A stretch of DNA of 7,288 nt from JBGSYJ01 sp041748075 (GCA_041748075.1 JBGTDX010000026.1:1-7288), one strand, 5' to 3'; positions 1-6,943 are shown, numbered from the stretch's first letter. Numbers and translations: made by a program. The notes: generated from the letters alone by a model not told the origin.

Positions 1-168
1 CTGCATGAGCAGGCCGGCCAGCACGCCGACGAAGATGTCGCGGCCAACCCGGGGATCGGACAGTCGGCCGGACAACAGTCGGGTCGAGCTGATCAGCGTG
101 CGCGGCCAGCGGCGTCGGAGGTACGGCTCGAGCGCCAGGTAAACGGAGGCGTCTCGGGGTCGGAGCTT
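1..168 (-). pseudogene. C-terminal membrane part of a serine/threonine-kinase-like protein, 5'-truncated, runs off left edge
   Basis: Read on the minus strand, this stretch encodes a convincing protein segment that includes LALEPYLRRRWPRTLIS, then TRLLSGRLSDPRVGRD and a hydrophobic run (IFVGVLAGLLM) that leaves the window. From memory, the pattern LALEPYxRRRWPxxLIxxxRLLxGRxxDPxVGRD occurs in the membrane part behind the kinase domain of acidobacterial serine/threonine kinases, so I read it as a fragment of such a protein. The frame stays open up to a TGA at 280-282, but contains no ATG or GTG upstream of the conserved part, only a TTG at 262-264. The residues between 169 and 279 are hydrophilic and do not resemble the membrane helices expected there. 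The kinase domain itself is not in the window. I infer that the 5' part was lost in a rearrangement; a TTG-started small membrane protein is the alternative. The family assignment is from recall only. Confidence 0.5.
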
Positions 169-402
169 CAGCCCGGAGTCCGCCCCTGGAGGTGCAACCC
201 GCGCCTTTTTATATTGATTGACGATCTCGATGTGTCGAGGCGACCTGGTCGGATCTCCGCTCAACAGCCTGAGCTTCAGTCAGGCGCCGAGACGTTTCAA
301 CGCGCACACGGCCCGGCCCACGAAGCCAGCGCAAACGGGCCAGTCTCGGTCCTCCTGGAATCGTGGAAACGGTTGTCTCGACAATGGGTCAGGGCGTGAG
401 AC

Positions 403-452
403 TGCAAGATCGGATGTGAACTGAAGCTGCGAACATCCCTGTCGGATTTGCA
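403..452. repeat. nested inverted repeats just 3' of the IS110 transposase remnant
   Basis: GGATGT at 412-417 pairs with ACATCC at 433-438 around a 15-base loop. Outside it, TGCAA at 403-407 pairs with TTGCA at 448-452. The structure ends 7 bases beyond the transposase stop codon on the minus strand, where an IS110/IS1111-type element would have its right-end non-coding segment. The stems are short and could be chance. No uridine tract follows in a position that would make a terminator. The rest of 283-459 shows no coding signal on either strand. Confidence 0.25.
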
Positions 453-459
453 ACAGTTT

Positions 460-756
460 TTAGCTCTTATGCACGTAGTCTCGCTCCTGGCGAAGCATCG
501 ACCAGATGACGCGGATCAGGTGACGGCCGAACGCTCGAACAGCCTGGTTGTGTGACTTGCCCTCGGCGCGCTTCTTGTCGTAGTAGATTTTCGATTCGGG
601 CGTGTAGTCGATGTGGTGTCCAGCAGCGGTCATCATCGCGGCCCTTGCATGCGTGTTGACCTGACGCGTGTTCTTGGTGCCGACGTAATTGCCCGAGCTG
701 TTGTCGAGGCGCGTCATGCCGACATAGGTGCGGATCATCACGATCCGACGCCGCAC
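460..756 (-). pseudogene. IS110-family transposase, C-terminal remnant
   Basis: The product is a fragment of an IS110-family (DEDD) transposase, the enzyme that moves IS110 elements guided by an element-encoded bridge RNA. The frame shows the order typical of the C-terminal Transposase_20 domain: TYVGMTRLDNSSG, an N-rich stretch (GTKNTRQVNTHARAAM), then IYYDKKRAEGKSHNQAVRAF and a final helix HLIRVIWSMLRQERDYV. The SSG motif sits where the conserved serine of this domain is expected. Only about 86 recognisable residues remain of a usual 300-400. The DEDD RuvC-like domain and helix-hairpin-helix part are absent; upstream the frame closes at a TGA (781-783) after unrelated residues. The GTG at 754-756 is only the first possible start, not a likely real one. 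The fragment cannot be active alone. It marks a former insertion and a later deletion. Confidence 0.72.
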
Positions 757-829
757 GAACGAGACAACGGGACTGCTGACTCAGACGTCACACAGGAGAC
801 CCCATCGATTAGCAGCGGCTAAACGCCGC

Positions 830-871
830 ATGGGATTCGCCCGCCCATATTGACAATGCCTGCTCATGGGC
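830..871. repeat. overlapping inverted repeats in the 757-971 spacer
   Basis: GCCCAT (843-848) pairs with ATGGGC (866-871) over a 17-base loop, and the same CCCAT can instead pair with the ATGGG of the TGGGATTCG segment starting at about 830. The spacer separates the 3' end of the secreted-protein gene from the transposase remnant. There is no T tract after either stem on the minus strand, so it is a poor intrinsic terminator for that gene. I see no gene in 757-971; a 64-codon frame here (781-975, minus) resembles nothing I know. Confidence 0.2.
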
Positions 872-971
872 GACCCCAGGGGTTGGCTACCGTCATCCTC
901 GTCGCACACCGCCGTATCCGGCCACCAGGTACGCATATCACTGTTCGTGACCGAGCTGAGCCTCGTCGAGC

Positions 972-3900
972 TCACTGCAGCCGGCGCACGACCTTGATCA
1001 TCGGGTCCTGACTGATGTTGTCCGTGGTGGCTCCGTAGAGGATCGCACTGCCGGATTCGACCTCGAGCAGGATCGTGTCGCTGCCCTGCAGCTCCATCTC
1101 AACGAGTGCCGATGCAGGCGTCTGTGTGAAGAAAACCGGAGAGAAGCTCTTCGTCACACTCTTCACCGCGGTGCCGACGCTGGTGCGCACGGTGGCCGTG
1201 ATCGTCGCGCCCTCCGAGAGTGTGCGGATGCCGATGTTGAACCGCGCCTTCGCCGGGTCGGGAGGTGCGATGAGGATTCCCTTGTCCCCGGCCGCCAGGG
1301 CGTCGCCGAGCGCCACCTGATCTTCGGTCATGCCAGTCGTCCCCCGTTCGCCGGCATCGTTGAAAATCCTCACGACGCTCAGCGGCAGAGGCCCTTCCTC
1401 GGAGATGATGTCGGCGCTTCCCAGACCCGAGAGGCTAATCGCGGGAAGCAGATCGTCCCACGAGACGGTCTGTCCCGGTTCCAGTACGTACGTCAGAGAC
1501 GGATCCGCCATGCTTCCCGAGACTCCCTGTACGTGGTAGACGATCCGTCCACGGATCGCCGTGGTTCCGGGATTGTGGAGCTGGACGCCGGTTTTGAAGA
1601 ACGAGCCGAGCGCTCCCGGCGTCGATCCGATGACCGGAAGGATCCGCATCTCGCCGCTCACCGAGTCGATCGCGCGGGCGAGTTGCAGGCTGGGGTCCTG
1701 TGTGATGTTGTCGGTCGTCGATCCGTAGACCACCGCGCTCCCCGCGTCGACCCGCAGCGCGATCGTGTCGTCGGCCTCGAGCGTCGTGCCGAGCAAATCG
1801 GTTGCGCTCCGCTGCTCGAAGAAATCGGGCGGCCACATCTTCGTCGTCGTGTGAGTCACCGTGCCGTCGCTCCCGCGTACGGTGATCGCCAGAGAGGCGC
1901 CGTCGCGGAGAGTCCGGATTCCGATGTTGAATCTCGATCGCGCCGTCGACGCGGGTGCGATCAATACGCCGGTCACTCCGGCGTGCAGAGCCTCGGCCTC
2001 CCCGACCGGCTCCTGCGACATCCCGGTCGTTCCGGCCTCCCCCGCGTCGTTGAAGATACGGACGACGCTCTCCGGCATCTCCCCGTCGGGTGTGAGCAGG
2101 TCGACCGATCCCAGCCCCGACTGGCTCATCGCCGGAAGGAGATCGGAGATTGCGATCGTTTCTCCCGGAGCGAGAAAGTAGTCGAAAAGTGGATCAGCAT
2201 CGCTTCCGGAGTGTCCCTGCGGGTGAAAGACGAACCGTCCGCTGATCGTTTCGGCGTGAGGATTGTGAAGCTGAAACGAGGTCCTGAAGAATGAACCGAG
2301 CGCGCCGGGAGTCGACCCGACCACGGGAATCACGCGTCGCTCGCCACCAGGCTCTTCGCGCTGGACCGCGAACTTCGTGACGGTTGCGTCGCCAAGTCCA
2401 CGGTGAGTGGTTTGTGCCGCACCAGGAGTCACCGGAAAATCGACCGACCGCGCCTGACCTGCCACATACGTGTTCCCGGCGTTGTCGACCGCGATGCCCC
2501 ACAGACCATCCTGGGGACCCGTGGCCGGCGCACTCCCGCCGAGAAAAGTCGAGTAGAGAAGCTCGGATCCGTCACGAGCGAAGATGCTGACGAAGACATC
2601 GTCCCTGCCCGTTCGCGTCCGCGACACCGCGTCGGCCGTCGTCGGGAAGTCGGCCGAGGACGTGTTGCCCGTCACATGAATGTTTCCCAGACGATCGACC
2701 GCGAGCGCATTGGCCTGCTCGGAGTCGTCTCCGCCGAAAAAGGTGGAGAACACCATCCGGTCGCCTTCGGGCGCGAGCTTCGTCACGAAGGTGTCCGCGT
2801 CACCTCCTCCGTGCTCCGGCTGAAATGAGCCCACCGTCGTCGGAAAGTTCGTCGAGTACGTGAGACCCGTCAGGTAGGCGGCTCCGATGGAGTCCACTGC
2901 CACGGCGAAGGCAAACTCGCCGCTGAGCCCTCCAAAAAAAGTCGAATACACCAGCGCAGATCCGTTCGGATCGATCTTGCTGACGAAGACGTCGCCCAGC
3001 CGCTGGCCCCCCGTGCCTGCCCCCGCGAAGCTGGTCTGAAAGGCACCCTCGGTAATCGGGTAATCGGTCGACAGAGTGTGGCCGGTGATGTACGAGTTGC
3101 CCGCCGCATCGACGGCGAGTCCCAACAGGCCTTCCTCATCCGAGCCGCCGAGATAGGTCGCGAAGACGAGCGATGGCGGATCGCTCTGCAACTTTGCGAC
3201 GAACGAATCCCTTGGCCCTCGCCGGGACGTCTGCAGCGCCCCGTCAGTGACGGGAAATGCCCCGGACCGCGTCCGTCCGGCGACGTAGACATTCCGAAGC
3301 GGATCGACCGCCACGGCAAGAGCGTTGTCCTGGGCTTCGCCACCAAGATAGGTCGAGAACAACAGCCGCGAGCCGTCGCTGCTGAGCTTCGTCACGAAGG
3401 CGTCGCTGGCGCCTCCTCCGAAGACCTGCTGCGGCGCTCCCTCGGTCACCGGGAAATCGACCGAAGAGGTCGACCCGGTCACGTAGACGTCTCCACGGGA
3501 GTCGATCGCCACCACGGCGCGCACCGCCTCGTCTCCGCTTCCTCCGAGAAACGTCGAAAAGAGAATCTGATCTCCAGCGGGGTTGAGCTTCGCGACAAAG
3601 ACGTCGCGGCCACCGGTGATCGAGGATTGGACGCCGCCTCTGCTGGGGAAGTCCGGGGACTGAGTCGTGCCGACGATATAGGTGTTCCGGTCGACGTCGA
3701 CAGCGATTCCGAACGCCGCCTCGTCGTTCGTGCCACCCAGGAACGTCGAATAGCCGAGGACCACGGGGTCGATGACCAGCTCTCTGGATCGATCGTATTC
3801 ACCAACGACGAAACCGACAATGCTCTCTCCGATCATCCGGTAGCGGACAGCGACCTCGTCGCGGTTCCCGTCGCTCGTCTGCCAGGCGACGGGTCGCATC

Positions 3901-4445
3901 ATGCGGATCGGATCTCCCGCCGTCCGGATCACCAGCTCACCTTCGTCGATTTCGACGCCTTCTGCGCCACCGAAGCGAAGTCGGATCGCGCGCGGATCAC
4001 TTCCCGGGTGAACGATGAAATCGTACTCGAGCTCGCCGGACGGTCCGCTGTGGAACACCGCGTCGATCCCGCTGTAGACATCTCGATAGAGGACGCGGCG
4101 GTAGCTGGGAACGTTATTGCGCCACTCTGCCGGATCTCCCCCGATGAAATAGTTCGTCCTGTGCGCCAACGGGTCGATCCCTTCAATGAGAGGCTCTCTG
4201 CTGCCCCCGACGATATCCATCCGGATCGTTTCGATGTCCGGGCCCGCGGGCATCAGCACGGCTCCTCGTTCCTCGAGGGAGACCATTCCGGCACGGCCAC
4301 GCGCGAGAAACCGGATCTCGTCGTTCCATTGCCCTTCGTTGGCCTCGAAGGCCAGCGGCAGTTGGGCCTCGCCATGGAGGGGAACAGTGGCTGAGGCGAT
4401 CAGCAAGATGAGCAAAGCTGCGGTCCGTATTCGGCGGATCTGCAT
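972..4445 (-). CDS. secreted SBBP-repeat beta-propeller protein with duplicated C-terminal domain
   Basis: This is a 1157-residue exported protein of unknown biochemical role. Residues 1-27 form a signal peptide (MQIRRIRT, hydrophobic core LLILLIASA, likely cleavage near GEA/Q). Residues ~26-227 match the DUF7948-type domain that usually precedes SBBP repeats (FEANEGQW near the start, DFIVHPGSDP, ending LVIDP). Seven SBBP repeats follow; their [YF]-[SA]-T-[FY]-[LF]-G-G motifs begin at residues 232, 296, 363, 428, 500, 566 and 631, each with a later DFPxT and FVxK element. Seven blades fit a closed beta-propeller. Residues 705-927 and 935-1157 are two copies of one domain starting PVxGSTPGALGSFF. 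I chose the ATG at 4445 because it gives a clean signal peptide and has an AGGAAGGA ribosome binding site 8 bases upstream; the frame stays open to 4529, but that extension lacks both. There are no catalytic motifs, so an extracellular binding or surface role is an inference. It is transcribed divergently from the HTH/TPR gene. Confidence 0.9.
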   Translation of the reverse strand: MQIRRIRTAALLILLIASATVPLHGEAQLPLAFEANEGQWNDEIRFLARGRAGMVSLEERGAVLMPAGPDIETIRMDIVGGSREPLIEGIDPLAHRTNYFIGGDPAEWRNNVPSYRRVLYRDVYSGIDAVFHSGPSGELEYDFIVHPGSDPRAIRLRFGGAEGVEIDEGELVIRTAGDPIRMMRPVAWQTSDGNRDEVAVRYRMIGESIVGFVVGEYDRSRELVIDPVVLGYSTFLGGTNDEAAFGIAVDVDRNTYIVGTTQSPDFPSRGGVQSSITGGRDVFVAKLNPAGDQILFSTFLGGSGDEAVRAVVAIDSRGDVYVTGSTSSVDFPVTEGAPQQVFGGGASDAFVTKLSSDGSRLLFSTYLGGEAQDNALAVAVDPLRNVYVAGRTRSGAFPVTDGALQTSRRGPRDSFVAKLQSDPPSLVFATYLGGSDEEGLLGLAVDAAGNSYITGHTLSTDYPITEGAFQTSFAGAGTGGQRLGDVFVSKIDPNGSALVYSTFFGGLSGEFAFAVAVDSIGAAYLTGLTYSTNFPTTVGSFQPEHGGGDADTFVTKLAPEGDRMVFSTFFGGDDSEQANALAVDRLGNIHVTGNTSSADFPTTADAVSRTRTGRDDVFVSIFARDGSELLYSTFLGGSAPATGPQDGLWGIAVDNAGNTYVAGQARSVDFPVTPGAAQTTHRGLGDATVTKFAVQREEPGGERRVIPVVGSTPGALGSFFRTSFQLHNPHAETISGRFVFHPQGHSGSDADPLFDYFLAPGETIAISDLLPAMSQSGLGSVDLLTPDGEMPESVVRIFNDAGEAGTTGMSQEPVGEAEALHAGVTGVLIAPASTARSRFNIGIRTLRDGASLAITVRGSDGTVTHTTTKMWPPDFFEQRSATDLLGTTLEADDTIALRVDAGSAVVYGSTTDNITQDPSLQLARAIDSVSGEMRILPVIGSTPGALGSFFKTGVQLHNPGTTAIRGRIVYHVQGVSGSMADPSLTYVLEPGQTVSWDDLLPAISLSGLGSADIISEEGPLPLSVVRIFNDAGERGTTGMTEDQVALGDALAAGDKGILIAPPDPAKARFNIGIRTLSEGATITATVRTSVGTAVKSVTKSFSPVFFTQTPASALVEMELQGSDTILLEVESGSAILYGATTDNISQDPMIKVVRRLQ
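975..2333 (-). repeat. tandem duplication of a 223-residue domain within the secreted protein
   Basis: Copy 1 is encoded by 2333-1665 and copy 2 by 1643-975, a period of exactly 690 bp. The two protein copies align without a single gap; by hand count 123 of 223 positions are identical (about 55%). Identical blocks include GSTPGALGSFF, QLHNP, DLLPA, SVVRIFNDAG, RFNIGIRTL and TTDN followed by QDP. The pattern of hydrophobic and glycine-rich beta strands suggests an all-beta, possibly double-sandwich, domain. I recall similar domains in other acidobacterial secreted proteins but know no function or formal family name. Confidence 0.9.
2364..3764 (-). repeat. seven SBBP repeats (predicted seven-bladed beta-propeller)
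   Basis: The seven repeats have spacings of 64, 67, 65, 72, 66 and 65 residues. Each carries STFLGG-like, AVDxxGNxYVTG-like and DFPxTxGAxQ-like motifs, then a DxFVxKL-like end. The fourth unit is longer because of a glycine-rich insert (AGAGTGGQRLGD). The seventh has a short insert (APATGPQDG) after its GG and a degenerate end (DATVTKF). These are the hallmarks of the SBBP (PF06739) family, whose repeats form beta-propellers. Confidence 0.85.
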
Positions 4446-4453
4446 GGGAGGTT

Positions 4454-4463
4454 TCCTTCCTCT
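4454..4463 (-). promoter_or_regulatory. ribosome binding site of the secreted-protein gene
   Basis: On the minus strand the sequence AGAGGAAGGA ends 8 bases before the ATG at 4445. It is purine-rich and well spaced, and it decides the start in favour of 4445 over the upstream ATG at 4529. It begins immediately after the second copy of the 22-bp tandem duplication. Confidence 0.7.
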
Positions 4464-4507
4464 TGATCTCGAAGGTGGGGTCGTCTGATCTCGAAGGTGG
4501 GGTCGTC
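4464..4507. repeat. perfect tandem duplication of a 22-bp unit in the divergent promoter region
   Basis: The unit at 4464-4485 (beginning TGATCTCGAAGG and ending GGGGTCGTC) is repeated without mismatch or gap at 4486-4507. It lies 19-62 bases upstream of the secreted-protein start codon and well away from the HTH/TPR start at 4630. Two copies spaced 22 bp apart lie about two helical turns apart, so they could present the same DNA face to a regulator. A simple replication slippage in the leader is the plain alternative. Confidence 0.85.
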
Positions 4508-4550
4508 GTGTGGCGGCAGCAAGAGGCATGGCGGGGCAGACGGCCGAATG

Positions 4551-4570
4551 TCCCGATTTGTCCCCATTTG
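4551..4570. repeat. two tandem 10-bp units, one mismatch
   Basis: TCCCGATTTG is followed directly by TCCCCATTTG. The copies differ at one base and lie in the spacer 60 bases upstream of the HTH/TPR start. Sequences of the form GGGGACAAATCGGGAC on the opposite strand remind me of repeats found near REP-associated transposases, but this is too short to assign. Confidence 0.4.
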
Positions 4571-4629
4571 CCTGGGGCGGCCCGTGGACGCGGCCCCGGA
4601 GGTCACGTGTGCAGTAAGATTCCGAGAAC

Positions 4630-6861
4630 GTGAACGAAGGATTCCCTGGTCTCGACCCTCAACAGACCCTGCGTCGAAGGCGGCTGGAGTCGTGGAAGGA
4701 GATTGCCGCCTACTTCGGCCGCGATGTCCGCACGGTGAAGCGGTGGGAAAAGGATGAAGCGCTTCCCGTTCACCGTCATCACCACAGGCAGCTGGCCAGG
4801 GTATACGCTTTCGTGGACGAGGTGGAGGCATGGCGACAGGAGCGTCAGCAGCCCGGAGCGCAGGTGGCGACCGCCCTGCCGGAGGACGCTCCTCGGCGAC
4901 GCGTCTGGACCGGAGTGGCGGTGGTGCTTGCGCTCGTCGCCGCGGCTGCACTCTACTGGCTGAAGCCGCCGGCGACCGTTCCTTTCGGAGAGCGGGACTG
5001 GGCGCTGATTACGCAGTTCGAGAACCGGACGGGGGAGGCGGTTTTCGACGGGAGTGTCGAGTACGCACTCGAACGGGAGCTGGTCAACTCACGGTTCGTC
5101 AACGTCGTTCCGCTGGAGAGGGTGCACGACGCTCTGAGCCTCATGATGAAGCCCCTCGACACTCCGGTGGACCGCGATATCGGTCGCGAAGTATCTCTGC
5201 GTGACGGCGGGATCCGGGCGTTGATCGCCGGGAGAGTTGAAAAGCTCGGCGGAACGTATGTGATCAGCGCGGACCTCGTCGAGCCGGCGACCGGGGTTGC
5301 TTTCCGCAGTTTCAGCGAGAAAGCTACCGGTGAGGAGGAAGTAGTACGTGCGATCGCGCGCCTCTCCAGTCGCGTACGGCAAGGTCTGGGTGAACAGCTG
5401 TCGGCAGCGCGCAGGATCGAGATGCTCGAGAGCATGCCGCCGCGCGGCATGGAGAGAGTCTCCACACCCTCTCTCTATGCTCTCCATCTCTACTCGCAGG
5501 GGAACGCACTCATCCAGCAGCACAAGCCAGCCGAGGCATCCGCGTTGCTGCGAGAAGCGGTTCGGGAAGACGAAAATTTTGCGTCCGCCCACATCCTGCT
5601 GGCCCACGTTCTCTCGAACCTCGGACGGGATGACGAGGCGCGTCCGCACTTCCAGAAAGCGCTCGATCTGGCAGAAACGACCTCCGGCCGCGAACGGCTT
5701 TTCATCCTGGCGAGTTGCTATCAGAGGTTCCATCGGAATCCGGAGAAGGCGATCGAGACGCTCGAGATTCTGCTGCGCCTCTATCCGGATCACTACTGGG
5801 CCACCACGAACCTCGCTGTCGCCTATGAGAAGCAGAACCGCCCCCGACAGGCGCTTCCTCATACCGTACGCCGGGCCGATCTCAGACCCCATAACTTCAG
5901 TCACCAGTTGCGCGCGGCCCACGCGCTCACCGCCTGGAGCGAGCACGCGAGCGCCGAGGAATACGCCGAACGAGCGCGCAGGCTCGTCGACTTCGAACAG
6001 AACGATCCTTTGCGGTCATGGATGTCTGCCTGGGTGCGGCTCTTTACTGCACACTCGGAGTGGGCGAGAGGACGACTGAAGGAGGCGGTCGAGGAAGTCG
6101 ACAGAGTCGCCGACGAGATCGAGGCCGCGCCAGCAGGAGATCGATCTCCCCTCCAGTGGCAGGTCGGGTCGTTCTACCTGACTCTCGGGAAGGAGCGCGC
6201 CGCGCGTGAGATGTTCGAGAGCATGGCCGGTGCACCGGACAATCTGGCGCTCGTGGCTCTCGGCCTCGACGATCAGACGACGATGAAACGGCAGTTACAG
6301 ATCGCTCCTGCATCGCATCGCTCCGCGATCCTGTTCGCAAGAGCAGGACTGCCTGCTGAAGCCGAAAGAGCGCTCGGCCATCCGGAAAGAACCCGCCGCG
6401 TCCACTCGCCCTTTCTCCCCTACGTCTGGGAGGCGCTGGCGCGTGGGGAACTGGCGATGGCGCGGCGACAGCGATCGGAAGCGATTGCGCTTCTGCAGGA
6501 TGTGATTCCGATGCTGCGGGGTTGGACGACGCCTTACTACTTTCTCGGCGTCGAGGCGTTGTCTCGGGCGTGGGAGGAGGAGGGGGACCAGGCGCGAAGC
6601 ATCGACACACTCGAAGCCGCGGCACATCATGGAGTTGCATCCGTCTTTTGGGGGCCCGCTCCACTGTTCTGGATGAAGAACGAGCTGCGTCGCGCGGACC
6701 TCTACCGCGCGATGGGGCGCAAAGCCGACGCACAGAGAGTCGAAGCCGGCCTGCTGAAGTTGCTGACCGAGGCGGATCCCGATTTCGTCATTCGGCGAGA
6801 GCTGAAGCGGCGCGGAATCGCGCGACCGGCTTCTGGTCCATCCTCTGCCGATGTCCGTTGA
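4630..6861 (+). CDS. membrane-anchored helix-turn-helix protein with TolB/FlgO-like and TPR domains
   Basis: This is probably a one-component transmembrane regulator. Residues ~17-70 hold a helix-turn-helix of the type common in acidobacterial TPR proteins: ESWKEIAAYFGRDVRTVKRW, then the histidine-rich LPVHRHHHRQ and a helix VDEVEAWRQER. After RRR at 89-91 comes one membrane helix (~93-110, VWTGVAVVLALVAAAALYW); the preceding arginines put the DNA-binding part in the cytoplasm. Residues ~122-255 resemble the TolB/FlgO-like sensor domain (WALITQFENRTGEAVFDG, IRALIAGRVEKLGGTYVIS). From ~281 to ~460 are clear TPR-type helix pairs (PAEASALLREAV, DDEARPHFQKALDLA, PEKAIETLEILLRLYPD), then weaker ones to ~705. 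GTG at 4630 is the first start after an in-frame TAA (4615-4617) and the only ATG/GTG ahead of the HTH; its ribosome binding site is poor. A TAAGAT box at 4615-4620 could be a -10 giving a near-leaderless mRNA. The likely target is the divergent secreted-protein gene or its own promoter (inference). Confidence 0.88.
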   Translation: MNEGFPGLDPQQTLRRRRLESWKEIAAYFGRDVRTVKRWEKDEALPVHRHHHRQLARVYAFVDEVEAWRQERQQPGAQVATALPEDAPRRRVWTGVAVVLALVAAAALYWLKPPATVPFGERDWALITQFENRTGEAVFDGSVEYALERELVNSRFVNVVPLERVHDALSLMMKPLDTPVDRDIGREVSLRDGGIRALIAGRVEKLGGTYVISADLVEPATGVAFRSFSEKATGEEEVVRAIARLSSRVRQGLGEQLSAARRIEMLESMPPRGMERVSTPSLYALHLYSQGNALIQQHKPAEASALLREAVREDENFASAHILLAHVLSNLGRDDEARPHFQKALDLAETTSGRERLFILASCYQRFHRNPEKAIETLEILLRLYPDHYWATTNLAVAYEKQNRPRQALPHTVRRADLRPHNFSHQLRAAHALTAWSEHASAEEYAERARRLVDFEQNDPLRSWMSAWVRLFTAHSEWARGRLKEAVEEVDRVADEIEAAPAGDRSPLQWQVGSFYLTLGKERAAREMFESMAGAPDNLALVALGLDDQTTMKRQLQIAPASHRSAILFARAGLPAEAERALGHPERTRRVHSPFLPYVWEALARGELAMARRQRSEAIALLQDVIPMLRGWTTPYYFLGVEALSRAWEEEGDQARSIDTLEAAAHHGVASVFWGPAPLFWMKNELRRADLYRAMGRKADAQRVEAGLLKLLTEADPDFVIRRELKRRGIARPASGPSSADVR

Positions 6862-6911
6862 ACCTGTGCCGATTCCGTGGCGCTGATTCGTTCTGCTGGG
6901 GCCAATCTTGC

Positions 6912-6940
6912 CCTCGGCTGGAGAACCGAGGCAGCCTCGG
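6912..6940. repeat. alternative hairpins before the Uma2-like fragment
   Basis: CCTCGG occurs at 6912-6917 and again at 6935-6940, with the complementary CCGAGG between them at 6926-6931. The central segment can pair with either side; the right-hand pairing extends to CCGAGGC/GCCTCGG around a single A. The structure lies 50-80 bases after the HTH/TPR stop codon and ends 3 bases before the ATG at 6944. There is no T tract, so it is not a standard intrinsic terminator, though it could slow or end transcription from the upstream gene. Confidence 0.4.
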
Positions 6941-6943
6941 AGC

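Noticed and set aside
214..424. 61- and 68-codon overlapping plus-strand frames
   Set aside because: Low-information, arginine/serine-rich sequence with no domain; no ribosome binding site.
886..896. Short palindrome near the spacer's CCCCAGGGG as a terminator of the secreted-protein gene
   Set aside because: ACCCC-T-GGGGT leaves no real loop and has no T tract, so it would not act as an intrinsic terminator.
781..975. 64-codon minus-strand frame between the secreted-protein gene and the transposase remnant
   Set aside because: No similarity to the missing transposase half, no ribosome binding site and no recognisable motif; its start also overlaps the end of the secreted-protein gene.
1533..2294. 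253-codon plus-strand open frame
   Set aside because: Antisense of the duplicated C-terminal domains; its sequence is explained by the complementary codons and it has no recognisable motif.
2364..3764. Regular repeats as a CRISPR or DNA satellite
   Set aside because: The periodicity is at protein level (about 66 codons), with variable DNA and an open frame throughout; these are SBBP repeats.
3078..4394. 438-codon plus-strand open frame
   Set aside because: It lies entirely opposite the secreted-protein gene, is rich in R, D and V as expected of an antisense frame in GC-rich DNA, and shows no domain or membrane pattern.
4446..4529. Extension of the secreted protein to an upstream ATG at 4529
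   Set aside because: It would bury the signal peptide 28 residues inside and translate through the 22-bp repeat; the start at 4445 has the good ribosome binding site.
5089..5946. 285-codon minus-strand open frame and others opposite the HTH/TPR gene
   Set aside because: Shadows of a gene with clear HTH, membrane and TPR features on the plus strand.
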